DNA of 64,000 nucleotides from Trinickia dabaoshanensis (lineage in GTDB: Bacteria > Pseudomonadota > Gammaproteobacteria > Burkholderiales > Burkholderiaceae): the NCBI RefSeq assembly GCF_002879885.1, contig NZ_PNYA01000035.1, forward strand, positions 1 through 64,000. Reading direction: 5' to 3'. Position 1 is the first letter of the stretch, and every line of letters begins with the position of its first letter. Of the stretch, positions 10,536 to 20,500 are shown piece after piece. The notes below the pieces were generated by a model. That model was given only the letters and a program-made list of their open reading frames with translations, searched no databases and had not been told where the DNA came from. Both the position numbers and the translations under genes were made by a program.

Positions 10536-11714
10536 TCAGCTCGCCCGCAACGCTGTAGCGATCGGCTGACGCGCCGCCCGAATCGCCGGCAGCAAACCGC
10601 CGAGCATGCCGATGGTACAAGCGACGAAGACGCCCGAGACCAACAGCGATGCGGTGACCGTCAAATGAAACACGACTTGCGAGAACCCCGCACCCAGCGT
10701 GTTGACCGTATTGCCGTCGAAAAAAGCCCAGGCCGCAACCGATCCGATCACACTGCCCACGATGGCGAGCAGCAACGATTCGATCAGCACCGAAATCACG
10801 ATCGGCGTCCCGCCAAATCCGATCGCTCTCAGCGTCGCGATTTCGCGGATGCGCGTGGAAACCGCCGTATACATCGTGTTGAGCGCCCCGAAGCAGGCCC
10901 CCAGCGCCATGATCCCGCCAACGAAATAAGCCAGCAGGTTCAACAGCTTCGACAGATTGCGCGACTGCACCGCGTAGTAATCCGCTTCGCGCTGCACGCC
11001 GACTTTCAGCGACGGGTCGGTCGTTAAGGCACCCTTGAATCGATCGAACGCGGCGGCCGAATCGAGCATCGCCGTCACGGATTGAAAGCCGTTTCGGCGA
11101 TAAGCGGATAGCACTGTTTCGACGTCGCCTTGCAGTTCGGATTCATGCGCGTCGCCGCCGCTTTCGAAGATGCCGACCACCGTCCACTCCGAATTGCGGA
11201 ACGCAATATGGCTCCCCAGCTCGAGCCCCTTGAACTGCGCCAAGGCCGACTTGCCGACGATCAGCTCGCGCACCGCAGGGCGAAACATCCGGCCCGCGAT
11301 CAAATGCATCTCGGGCCGGAGCTTCATCGCATTCGGGCCGACGCCGCGCAGCGTGACGTTCGCATCGGCGTTGTCCTTCTTTTGCGGCAACGCGACGATC
11401 ACCACGGCATCGGCCGAAGCGATCGGGCGACCGGCCTCGTCCTTACGCACACCGGGCGCATCCATGATCGTCTGCGCATCTTGGCGGTCGATCGTACTTT
11501 CGAGTTCGGCCTGCGAGCCGGCCCGGAGCACGATCGCCCGGTCGGCCCGCGCGGTGCCTTTGAGCGTGCGCTGAAAACCCGCCGCCATCGCCAGCACCGA
11601 CACCATGACGGCCACCGTCACGGCAATGCCGATCACGATGACCCATGCGGTACTGAGCCGCTGCGGCAAGCTGCGCAGGTTCATCGACGTGACTGCAACG
11701 ATTTGCTTGATCAT
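10536..11714 (-). CDS. ABC transporter permease, FtsX/MacB type (second permease)
   Basis: 392 residues, starting at the ATG that overlaps the upstream permease stop (ATGA). One N-terminal transmembrane helix (WVIVIGIAVTVAVMVSVLAMA) is followed by a MacB-like periplasmic domain. Three C-terminal helices in the FtsX arrangement follow (LLAYFVGGIMALGACFGALNTMY; the GSVIGSVAAWAFF region; VFVACTIGMLGGLLPAIRAAR). Together with the permease at 11711 it probably forms a heterodimeric membrane unit, unlike homodimeric MacB. Confidence 0.85.
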   Translation of the reverse strand: MIKQIVAVTSMNLRSLPQRLSTAWVIVIGIAVTVAVMVSVLAMAAGFQRTLKGTARADRAIVLRAGSQAELESTIDRQDAQTIMDAPGVRKDEAGRPIASADAVVIVALPQKKDNADANVTLRGVGPNAMKLRPEMHLIAGRMFRPAVRELIVGKSALAQFKGLELGSHIAFRNSEWTVVGIFESGGDAHESELQGDVETVLSAYRRNGFQSVTAMLDSAAAFDRFKGALTTDPSLKVGVQREADYYAVQSRNLSKLLNLLAYFVGGIMALGACFGALNTMYTAVSTRIREIATLRAIGFGGTPIVISVLIESLLLAIVGSVIGSVAAWAFFDGNTVNTLGAGFSQVVFHLTVTASLLVSGVFVACTIGMLGGLLPAIRAARQPIATALRAS

Positions 11715-12856
11715 GAGCGCAGCGCCTCCACGATAACGAGCCGCTTGGCGCGCCAAGCGGGAACGATGCCGGTTGCCACGGCCAGCAATGCGGACATGAG
11801 CACGCCTTCCGCAATCACGGTCACGGGCAGCTTCACCACGCCGAGCGTATTGCGCAGCACCGGGAACAGCAGATCGGCGACCCCGAGCCCGAGCAGCGCC
11901 GCCGCTATGCACAGCGTCAGCGATTGCACGAGGACGAGCACGAGCATGCGGGTATCGCTGAAGCCCAGCGTCTTGAGCACGGCCAATTCCGGCACTTGCT
12001 CGCGCACGGCTTGCATGACCGTACTGCCAACCGCGAACAGCAAAGCGAAGAACACGGCGAACAAGATGTACGTGACGATGAGGTTGATGTCACCGATTTG
12101 CTTCATGAACGACTGCTGAAATTCCTTTTCGGTCTGCGTCTTCGTTTCATCGGACGAATTGGCGAAATGGTCGTCGATCTCCTTGGCCACCTGCGCCGAC
12201 TGCGACGGGTCTTTCACGACGACGATGTACCAGCCCACCGTCCCCTTCGCGAAGCTGCGCGCTTCGTCGAAATACTTGTAGTTGAAGAACATGGCGTCTT
12301 CACGCGAGCTATCGGACGGGTCCTGATAAATACCCACGATCGTGAAGTCCCAATCCGAGTTGCCGTCGGCCGCCTTCACCCAGATCGTCGAATGCAGCGG
12401 GATGCGATCGCCGATCTTCCAGCCGTATTTCTTCGCGAGGTTCGCCCCCACGACAGCGCCGTCGCGCGTATGTTCGAGCGCCGCAAGTTGGTCCTTCGGC
12501 AATAGATACTCTGGATGCGCCGGAAACTCGCGCTCGGGCTCGACGGGAAACGCCGCGATGAAGTTCTTCGGATCTTGGTAATACGGCCCGAACCACGATT
12601 CGTGCGATACGCGCTCTACGCCGGGCAGCGCTTCGATCTGCTGCATGTAGGCGTACGGCAAGCTTTCCGTGATCGAGATTCGGTTCGTGACCACGAGCCG
12701 ATTGACGTTCGAGCGCTCGATCGTTTCCTTGAACGCCGAATTCACGCCTTGCAGCATGCCGAACAGCAAGAACGCGATCATGATCGACAAGAGCGTGAGC
12801 GAGGTGCGCACCTTCTTGCGCCAGAGCATCGCCCATATGAGCGGAATGAATTTCAT
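11711..12856 (-). CDS. ABC transporter permease, FtsX/MacB type (first permease)
   Basis: 381 residues beginning MKFIPLIWAMLWRKK. The ATG at 12856 is preferred to an in-frame start at 12892, because GGAGG lies nine bases upstream and the start follows the ATPase stop by four bases. The topology is one N-terminal helix, a large periplasmic MacB_PCD-like domain and three C-terminal helices ending PAWRAKRLVIVEALRS. It shares the operon with the ATPase, the adaptor and an outer-membrane factor, so it should help couple ATP hydrolysis to extrusion from the periplasm. Confidence 0.85.
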   Translation of the reverse strand: MKFIPLIWAMLWRKKVRTSLTLLSIMIAFLLFGMLQGVNSAFKETIERSNVNRLVVTNRISITESLPYAYMQQIEALPGVERVSHESWFGPYYQDPKNFIAAFPVEPEREFPAHPEYLLPKDQLAALEHTRDGAVVGANLAKKYGWKIGDRIPLHSTIWVKAADGNSDWDFTIVGIYQDPSDSSREDAMFFNYKYFDEARSFAKGTVGWYIVVVKDPSQSAQVAKEIDDHFANSSDETKTQTEKEFQQSFMKQIGDINLIVTYILFAVFFALLFAVGSTVMQAVREQVPELAVLKTLGFSDTRMLVLVLVQSLTLCIAAALLGLGVADLLFPVLRNTLGVVKLPVTVIAEGVLMSALLAVATGIVPAWRAKRLVIVEALRS

Positions 12857-12860
12857 CGCA

Positions 12861-13556
12861 CTACGCCTCCGTGCTTTGCCGCTCTTCGACAAAGCGGCCC
12901 TTGTCGAGATGCAGCGTGTGCGTCGCGTAATCGGCGGCCTTTTGATCGTGCGTCACCATGACGATCGTCTTGCCGTACTCGCGATTGAGCAATTGCAGCA
13001 GGTGCAGGATTTCGTCCGCCGTGGCACGGTCGAGGTCGCCCGTCGGCTCGTCGCACACCAGCAGTTTCGGGTCGGACACGAGCGCGCGCGCAATCGCCAC
13101 GCGCTGCGCCTGCCCGCCCGAGAGCTCGGACGGCTTGTGCTTGGCCCGGTCCTCCAACCCGACGATGCTCAGCGCCGCATGCACGCGCTTGAACCGCTCG
13201 CTTTTGCCGAGCGAAGTCAGCAAGAGCGGAAGCTCGACGTTGCGCTCGGCCGTGAGCATCGGCATCAGGTTGTAGAACTGGAAAACGAAGCCGACATTGT
13301 TCGAGCGCCAGCGCGCGAGCGCGCCGCCCTTAAGTTGGTCGATCCGCTCTCCCGCGACGATGAGTTCGCCGCTCGTCGGATGATCGATGCCGCCGATCAG
13401 ATTGAGCACGGTCGTCTTGCCCGAACCCGAGGGACCCATGAGCGCGACGAAATCGCCGTCGGCCACTTGCAAGTCGAGATGGTGCAGCACTTCCACCGTT
13501 TGCTTGCCGCGGACGTACGTCTTGACGATGTTCTTGAGGGAAACCATAGCAGTCAT
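12861..13556 (-). CDS. ABC transporter ATPase, MacB/LolD type
   Basis: 231 residues with Walker [11 protein letters not shown]-loop [10 protein letters not shown], signature LSGGQAQR, Walker [13 protein letters not shown] and H-loop VMVTHDQ. The start at 13556 is chosen because GAGGAG sits eight bases upstream; a GTG three codons earlier would overlap that site. The MacB/LolD-type sequence fits the two FtsX-like permeases immediately downstream. The substrate may be a drug, peptide or lipid; nothing in the sequence decides. Confidence 0.9.
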   Translation of the reverse strand: MTAMVSLKNIVKTYVRGKQTVEVLHHLDLQVADGDFVALMGPSGSGKTTVLNLIGGIDHPTSGELIVAGERIDQLKGGALARWRSNNVGFVFQFYNLMPMLTAERNVELPLLLTSLGKSERFKRVHAALSIVGLEDRAKHKPSELSGGQAQRVAIARALVSDPKLLVCDEPTGDLDRATADEILHLLQLLNREYGKTIVMVTHDQKAADYATHTLHLDKGRFVEERQSTEA

Positions 13557-13618
13557 TTGCTTCACTCCTCGGTGGCACTCGATGTGGGGCCAAGTGCCTG
13601 TGATCGTTTAAAGGTCGA

Positions 13619-14881
13619 TCAGCGATCGACGACCTTGACGTGCGAGCCGTCGGAGAGCTTCGTCAAATCGCCCACGGCGACGTGCTCTCCGGGCGCGACG
13701 CCGGCGATGACGGTTTGCGTATCGGCGCTGCGCGCGCCGAGCTTGACCTCGCGCCGCTCCACCGTCTCGTCGTGCAGCACATACACGATGCCGGTGGCCG
13801 CACCCGCGGCGGCTTGCACGGCGTCCAGCGGCAGTGCGACGCCGCCGCTGGCCCGCGACCCGTTCGCGCCGTTCGAGCCCCCTTGGGGATGGTTCAAGAA
13901 CGATACGCGCGCGCCCATTTCGGGCAAGATGCGCGGGTCGCGCGATTTGAAACCCACGCGCACTTTGACGGTCGCCTTGCTGCGATCGGCCGTTGGCACC
14001 ACCGCGATGACATACGCCGGAATCGCCCAATCAGGATAGGCGTTCAGTTTCAGCGTGGCGGGTGCACCCGCCTGCACGCGGCTGATGAAGTTTTCGCTGA
14101 CATCCACCTCGACTTCGAGGGAATCCATGTCCACGAGCGTGCAGATACCGGTGCGCGTGAAGCCCCCGCCCGCCGACAGCGGCGAGACGATTTCACCAGG
14201 CTGAGCGTTCTTCGTCGTCACGACCCCCGTAAACGGCGCCCGCACGATCGTATCGTCGAGGTCGCGCTGCGCGATTTGGAGCGCCGCGCGCCGCACCGCT
14301 AAATTGCCTTGCGCGACGGCCACGTCCGTTTGCTTCTGATCGTAATTGGCCTTGCTTTGCTCCAAAGCGGTCGTGCTGATCACGGAGGCCGCGGCCAGCT
14401 TGCGATCGCGTTCGTAGATCGGCGTGATGTCGATTGCGGCCTGCTTGGCTTGCGTCAACGTACTTTCAGCCTGCGTCACCGCAGCCTTCGCTTGCAGCAG
14501 CGCGGCCGATGCGTTCGTGTTGTCCAGCGTGGCGATGACGTCGCCCTCCTTCACGTGGACGCCCTCCTCGATGAACAACTGTTCGAGCTTGCCGGTGATC
14601 TTCGCGGAAACGGTCGCTTGGCGACGCGCCACCACATAACCCGATGCGTCGAGGATCGACGTCCCGGCTTCCGCACCGGCCCCGGTCGCCAGCGGCTTCG
14701 CGACCGCCGTCCGTACGGCCGGCACGGCCGCATGCAGCCAAAAATACGCCCCTGCCGCGAGCGCGATCGCAAGTCCGAGCAGGCCGCCGATCCACCACCA
14801 GCGATGGGACGCCGCCGCTTGCGTGGGCCGTTGATCCCGCTCGATCCGCAACTGCCGCAACAATTCCGATTTGTCCGTCAT
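13619..14881 (-). CDS. Periplasmic adaptor (HlyD/MacA-type membrane fusion protein)
   Basis: 420 residues. A single N-terminal anchor (WWWIGGLLGLAIALAAGAYFWL, near residues 28-49) is followed by a biotinyl-lipoyl-like half (VSAKITGKLEQLFIEEGVHVKEGDVIATLDNT). A coiled-coil hairpin rich in Ala/Gln comes next, then a beta-barrel with RAPFTGVVTTKNAQPGEIVSP. It lies between the outer-membrane factor and the ATPase, so it should bridge the ABC permeases to the TolC-like channel. A 62-bp gap separates it from the ATPase gene. Confidence 0.88.
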   Translation of the reverse strand: MTDKSELLRQLRIERDQRPTQAAASHRWWWIGGLLGLAIALAAGAYFWLHAAVPAVRTAVAKPLATGAGAEAGTSILDASGYVVARRQATVSAKITGKLEQLFIEEGVHVKEGDVIATLDNTNASAALLQAKAAVTQAESTLTQAKQAAIDITPIYERDRKLAAASVISTTALEQSKANYDQKQTDVAVAQGNLAVRRAALQIAQRDLDDTIVRAPFTGVVTTKNAQPGEIVSPLSAGGGFTRTGICTLVDMDSLEVEVDVSENFISRVQAGAPATLKLNAYPDWAIPAYVIAVVPTADRSKATVKVRVGFKSRDPRILPEMGARVSFLNHPQGGSNGANGSRASGGVALPLDAVQAAAGAATGIVYVLHDETVERREVKLGARSADTQTVIAGVAPGEHVAVGDLTKLSDGSHVKVVDR

Positions 14882-14939
14882 CTAATCGACTTCCGCGGTT
14901 TGAATGGGTGAAATTGAGTCAACGTTCCGGTGCGAGTCT

Positions 14940-16475
14940 TCATGGGGCCGCGGAAACGGCCTGCCCCGCCTGCTTCCAATCGCCGCCCAACGCGAGAAAC
15001 AGGGCCGCCGTGTCTTGATAGCGAGCGGCGAGCGCCTGCACGTAAGCGACACGCGAGCGTTGATACTGCTGCTGCGCGACGAGCAATTCGAGGTGATTCG
15101 CACCGCCCAGGCCGTAGCGCTGCTCGATCAGGTGCAAGCTATCCGCCGCCGCCGTTTGCGCGCGGTATTGGGCGGCGAGCGTTTGCGCATCGGTATCGAG
15201 CGCGCGCAACGTATCGGCCACGTTTTTGAACGCGAGCAGCACGGTTTGCCGGTACTGCGCCAGCGATTGATCGTAGGTTGCGATGGCGGCGCGGCGTTTC
15301 GCGTTCAATGCGCCCCCTTGAAACAACGGCTGGGTGACGTTGCCGGCCAACGAGAAGACGTTGCTCGTGAAGAGCGACCGGAACGATACGGCCGAATCGC
15401 CGAAGTTTCCGGTCAGACCGATATGCGGCAGCATGTTCGCCGTCGCCACGCCGATTTGCGCGCTGGCTTGATGCAGCAGCGCCTGCGCGCGTCTGACGTC
15501 GGGCCGCTGACGCACGATTTCCGAGGGCATCATCAGGGGAATATCGAGCGGCAATTGCAGCGACGCCAGATCGAATTGCGCTTCGTCGTACTCGCTCGGC
15601 GCCTTGCCCAGATAGACGGCCAGTTGACTGCGCGCCGCCGAGAGCTGCTGCACGAGCGGCGGTAAGGTGGCCTGCACCGAGGCCAAATTCGATTCCGCCG
15701 ACGACACATCCGAACGCGCCGCACCGCCCAGCTCGAACTCTTGGCGGCTCAAGTCCACTTCGTGTTGCGCCGAAGCGATGAGCTCGCGCGTCGCATCGAT
15801 TTGCGCACGGAGCGAAGCTTCGAGCACGGCGGCCGTGACGACATTGGCCGCCAGTGTTTGGTACGTCGCCTCCAGCTCTTCGCGCTGCGCTTCGCGCGCC
15901 GCTTCTTGCGCTTCGAGACCGCGCCGGACACCGCCGAAGACATCGAAGTCGTATGACAAACTGACCGATGCGTTATACAGCGTAAATAGAAAGCTCCCGG
16001 CTTGCGGAAAACCTTGTGCCGCCCCGTTCAACTTTTCTCGTGTAACGCCGGCGCTGCCGCTGATCGTCGGGAACAACGCGCCGCGTTGCACATTCACTTG
16101 TTCCTGCGCAATTCTGAGCGCGGCTTGCGCCGATGCGATCGTCGGACTATTGGCGAATGCGTCCGCTACGAGTCGATCGAGTCGATCCGATCCATACGCC
16201 GTCCACCACCGCGACGGCAATTGCGCCGCGGGGTCGAAACGCTGAGCCGCGCCGCCCGCCACCGGGGTGGCTTGCGTTTGCGCCGGCAGGGGCGGTTGCG
16301 TGATGACCGTGGCGGCCGGCGCGGCGGGGGCCTTGAAATCAGGACCTACGGCACATCCACCGCAGGTCAGCAGGCCCGCGAGCGAGACCATCCCCGCCGC
16401 CAAGCCGAAGGGCGACCTTTTCGGTCCGCGCACAAGCATCGATCGGAGCAGTTGGCCACGCTCGTTTTTTTTCAT
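14940..16475 (-). CDS. TolC-like outer-membrane efflux lipoprotein (NodT/OprM family)
   Basis: 511 residues from the ATG at 16475; an in-frame TTG at 16511 would lie very close to the predicted transcription start. The N-terminal hydrophobic stretch ends LLTCGGCAVGPDF, the usual lipoprotein-processing region of NodT-family channels. Long Ala/Gln-rich helices with two internally similar halves follow (SPTIASAQAALRIAQEQV and RPDVRRAQALLHQASAQIGVATA). It is the first gene of the efflux operon. Confidence 0.88.
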   Translation of the reverse strand: MKKNERGQLLRSMLVRGPKRSPFGLAAGMVSLAGLLTCGGCAVGPDFKAPAAPAATVITQPPLPAQTQATPVAGGAAQRFDPAAQLPSRWWTAYGSDRLDRLVADAFANSPTIASAQAALRIAQEQVNVQRGALFPTISGSAGVTREKLNGAAQGFPQAGSFLFTLYNASVSLSYDFDVFGGVRRGLEAQEAAREAQREELEATYQTLAANVVTAAVLEASLRAQIDATRELIASAQHEVDLSRQEFELGGAARSDVSSAESNLASVQATLPPLVQQLSAARSQLAVYLGKAPSEYDEAQFDLASLQLPLDIPLMMPSEIVRQRPDVRRAQALLHQASAQIGVATANMLPHIGLTGNFGDSAVSFRSLFTSNVFSLAGNVTQPLFQGGALNAKRRAAIATYDQSLAQYRQTVLLAFKNVADTLRALDTDAQTLAAQYRAQTAAADSLHLIEQRYGLGGANHLELLVAQQQYQRSRVAYVQALAARYQDTAALFLALGGDWKQAGQAVSAAP

Positions 16476-16820
16476 ATTCCGAATGGGGGCTGTTTTACAG
16501 CTATCGGGCAATCAAATGCGGGACAGAGTATAACGCCCGCTTTCGAGCAACGATAGTCGCATTCGATAATCGATCCGCTCTAATGGATTAACGGTTCACA
16601 TCGGATTTTTTCGTTTCGGGCCGGCCTTGCTACGAAACTCGGTGGTGCTCGATACGTCCGCCGAGCAAGCAGGAGCGCTCATCGCCATAAAACGCCATCC
16701 ATCCCGGCGCAATGCCATTCGTCGCATGCCCCGCACGCCCGCCGGCGCATAAATACACTGCGGCATGTCTCTCGCGCATTGCATCGCAAGCGCGTCAATT
16801 CATGGATGGAGCGACTCGTC
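16476..16820. other. Intergenic region between divergent genes, with candidate efflux promoter
   Basis: This 345-bp stretch separates the efflux operon (leftward) from a small membrane protein gene (rightward). On the minus strand TATACT (plus-strand AGTATA, 16527-16532) is a good -10 element about 50 bp before the outer-membrane-factor ATG; no convincing -35 accompanies it. The rest shows no recognisable gene or repeat. Confidence 0.35.
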
Positions 16821-17339
16821 ATGTTTCACATTCCGGCTCAGGTCTATATATTGTTTTGCGCGCTCGTCTATCTTGGCGTGCGGCGCTGCTTTGCGCGCAC
16901 CGTCCGGCCCGAACGTACGCTCGTCTTTCCGCTCGCCTTCGTCGTCCTGGGCGCGGCCAGCCTGCAGCGTCTCTTTCCGGCTCCCCATCCGACCGCTCAA
17001 GCGCTGGCCCTCGCTGCGATCGTGCTCAGTGCCGGAATCGGCTGGTTACACGCGAGCCGCTGGCGCCTGCAATTCGAGCACACCGGCGCGCGGCTCCAAG
17101 TGAGGTTGCCGGGCGATCCCACGCTGCTCGTCACGTTGCTCCTGTCGTTCTTTATCAAGTTCGCACAGCATTACGCGCTGGCCGTTCACGCGGCTTGGAG
17201 CACGACGAACACGTTCGAAATCCTTTCCTTCGCCGCGTGGGGCGCGCTCGCCGGGATGCCGCTCGGGCGTTCCGTGAACGTACTGGTGCGAGCCATGCGT
17301 GCGAGACAAAGGGACATGGCAGCGCCGACATGGGAGTGA
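16821..17339 (+). CDS. Hypothetical integral membrane protein
   Basis: 172 residues starting at the ATG with GGAG nine bases upstream; an upstream ATG at 16806 is possible. About five hydrophobic segments are visible (QVYILFCALVYLGV; LVFPLAFVVLGAAS; ALALAAIVLSAGIGWLH; LLVTLLLSFFIKFAQHYAL; the ILSFAAWGALAGMPLG region), with a basic C-terminus. I do not recognise the family with certainty. It lies between divergent efflux genes and the large sensor hybrid, with no functional context. Confidence 0.7.
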   Translation: MFHIPAQVYILFCALVYLGVRRCFARTVRPERTLVFPLAFVVLGAASLQRLFPAPHPTAQALALAAIVLSAGIGWLHASRWRLQFEHTGARLQVRLPGDPTLLVTLLLSFFIKFAQHYALAVHAAWSTTNTFEILSFAAWGALAGMPLGRSVNVLVRAMRARQRDMAAPTWE

Positions 17340-17536
17340 AAATTGCTTCCCCCGGAGCGAAACTTCACGTGCGATATGCGAGGCCGCGTATGATATGTGC
17401 TTGAACCCAATTGAAACCCAAGAAGGCCGCACGCGGCGTCGCCCATGCCGGAGGGCAGGCTAGCCGGTCGCGAATCGAACGGTCGGTCGCGAACGAGCCG
17501 GCGTCACGTGCCGAAGCCTCCATCCGACAGATCCCT

Positions 17537-20500
17537 ATGTCCGATCAAAGCTTAGGACGTTCGGCGCCGAACCGGTTCGCATTCCCTACGGTGGGAATCG
17601 ACGCATCGGCTGGCGATATCGAAGCGCTGAAACAGTTTTTCGACATCATGCCGGCGCAATCCGGCGCGGCTTTCGTCATCGTATTGCGGGCGCCGGCCGA
17701 GCCCGTGCAATCGCTCGTCACGGCACTTCAGCCCGCGACGGTCATGCCCGTGGTTCCGGTGCGTCAGACAACGCGCATGGAGCCGAACCACGTTTATCTC
17801 GTCGAACCGCCGATGGTCTGCACGATCGTCGAGCACGAATTGCGGACGAGCGGCCCACGCGACGCCGACGAGCGGCGCCACCCGGTCGATCTGTTCTTCG
17901 ATTCACTCGCCACCGCTTATGGCGAGCGCGCCGTCGGGGTGCTGTTCGCGAGCGTGAGTACCGATAGCGCCTTCGGTTTCACTCGCCTGAAGGAATTCGG
18001 CGGTGTGACGTTCGCGCAAAGCAGGAGTGCGGCACGGACCGACAACGCACCGTGGCCGCCGAGCGTCGTCAATTCGATCGACTTCCAACTCGACGCCGCG
18101 GAAATGCCGCAGCGCATGCTCGAGTTGTGGGCCAACGCGAAAAAGATTCGACTTGCGCGGGTGCCCGCCGGCCGCGACGAGCTAGAGCAGGAAGCGGGCG
18201 AACCCGGCGCCGGGACGGGCAACGTCGAACGCACGCTGCGCGAGATCATGATGATTTTGCGCAACCGGACGGGGCACGATTTCCGCCACTACAAGCGCGC
18301 CACTGTCCTGCGCCGGATCGAGCGGCGTTTGCAGGTGAACGGACTGTCCGATCTCCAGCCATATCGCGATTATCTGCAGACGCACCCGGAGGAAACCACG
18401 ACGCTGCTGCAAGACATGCTGATCAGCGTGACGAACTTTTTCCGCGACAAAGACGCCTACGACATCCTCAAAGATCAGGTCATACCGTCCATCTTCGAGA
18501 ATCGCCGGCAGGACGAGCCCGTGCGGGTTTGGGTCGTGGGATGCGCGACGGGGGAAGAAGCCTATACGGTGGCGATGCTGCTGCAGGAAGCATCGGCGAG
18601 CACGCGCGACCAAGTCCCTTTTCAAGTTTTCGCGACCGATATCAGCGAGCGCGCGATCGCTACGGCGCGGGAAGGTCTTTACCCCGCGTCGATCGCAGCC
18701 GACGTCGACGCCAATCGCCTGCGTCAATTCTTCACGAAAGACGGCGAACACTATCGCGTCAAGAAGGACTTGCGCGAACGCGTGCTGTTTGCGTTGCATA
18801 ACGTATTGAGCGATCCGCCGTTTTCGCGCCTCGATCTGGTCTGCTGCCGCAACCTTCTCATTTACCTCGATCGCGAAGCGCAAATCGATACGCTGCGCAC
18901 GTTCCATTTCGCGCTGCGGCCGAACGCGCACTTGTTCCTCGGCAGTTCCGAGACGGCGGACAGCGTGGGCGGATTGTTTTCCGTCGTCGATAAGAAGACA
19001 CGCGTCTACCGGGCGAGCATCGCCGTGCGCGCCGACACGCCGGTGCCGATCGCGCAGCCTGGCGCACTGAACGCGCGTCCGCCGATCGCGCATGTGCAAC
19101 CCATGGGCAAGCGCAAGTTCTCGTTCGGTGAATTGCACCAACGCGTTGTCGAGCAACATGCGCCGCCTAGTGTGCTCGTGAACCGCGATTCCGACATCGT
19201 CCATCTATCCGAGCGAGCCGGACGCTTTCTGCAATACGTCGGCGGCGAGCCGTCCCACAACGTCTTGACGGTCGTTCGGCGTGAGTTGCGGCTCGAATTG
19301 CGTTCGGCGATCTACCAGGCGCTTCAATCCGAGGTCAGCGTGGAATCGAGGCGCGTGCGGCTCGATCGCGACGGCCGCTCCTTCTTCGTCAAGATGACGG
19401 CGCGTCCCGTGCACGATTCCGATGCCAACGCGGACTTCGTTCTCATCTTGTTCGACGAAGTGGAAGACAGCGTCGGCGACGTGGACGAAGCGCCGCCCGA
19501 GCATCAACGCGATCCGATCATCGCCCAACTCGAGCGGGAGCTGCAGCGCACGCGCGAGCAACTGCAAGCGACGATCGAACATTCGGAAACCTCGACGGAG
19601 GAGTTGAAAGCCTCCAACGAGGAATTGCAGGCCATCAACGAGGAATTGCGCTCGGCCACCGAAGAGCTCGAAACGAGCAAGGAAGAGTTGCAGGCGATCA
19701 ACGAGGAACTGACGACCGTCAATGCCGAGTTGAAGGCGAAGGTGGAAGAGACGAGCAAGATCAACGACGACTTGCAAAACCTCGTAATGGCCAACGACAT
19801 CGGCACGATCTTCGTCGATCGGAATTTGTCGATCAAGCGCTACACGCCGCGCGCCACCGATGTGTTCAGCATCATTGCAACCGATATCGGCCGCTCGTTG
19901 CTCGACATCACGCACCGGCTCGAATACGACAAGCTCGCCGACGACGCGGCCGAAGCGTTCGGCTCGCTGCGCCTGATCGAACGCGAGTTGAAGAGCACGG
20001 ACGGCCGCTGGTATCTCGCGCGAATCTTGCCGTACCGTACGACCGAGAATCGCATTGACGGTGCGGTGCTGTCGTTCATCGATATCACGTCCCGTCGCGC
20101 CGCCGAGGAACGGCTGCGTAAAGTCGGGCAAGCGGGCGTCGATGAAATCGAACGGCGGCGCGACGAATTCCTGGCCGTCGTCTCGCACGAGCTGAAGCAT
20201 CCGCTGAACTTGATCAGCGCGAGCACCGAATTGATCGGACGTTCCGGCGAAGCACGCTCGAATCCCACGATCGCGCGCGCTGCCGATACGATACGGCGTA
20301 CGGTTCTCGGCCAAGCGCAGATCATCGACGATCTGCTCGATATGTCGCGCATGCGGACGGGGAAGCTGTCGATCACGCGCCGACCCGTCGATCTCAAAGA
20401 GGTCGTGCAGCGTATCAGTCATACGATGCAGGACGAGGCGCAGCGCAAGGATATCGATTTCCGGTTGTCCGTACCCGACGGTCCCGTTGCCATCCATGCG

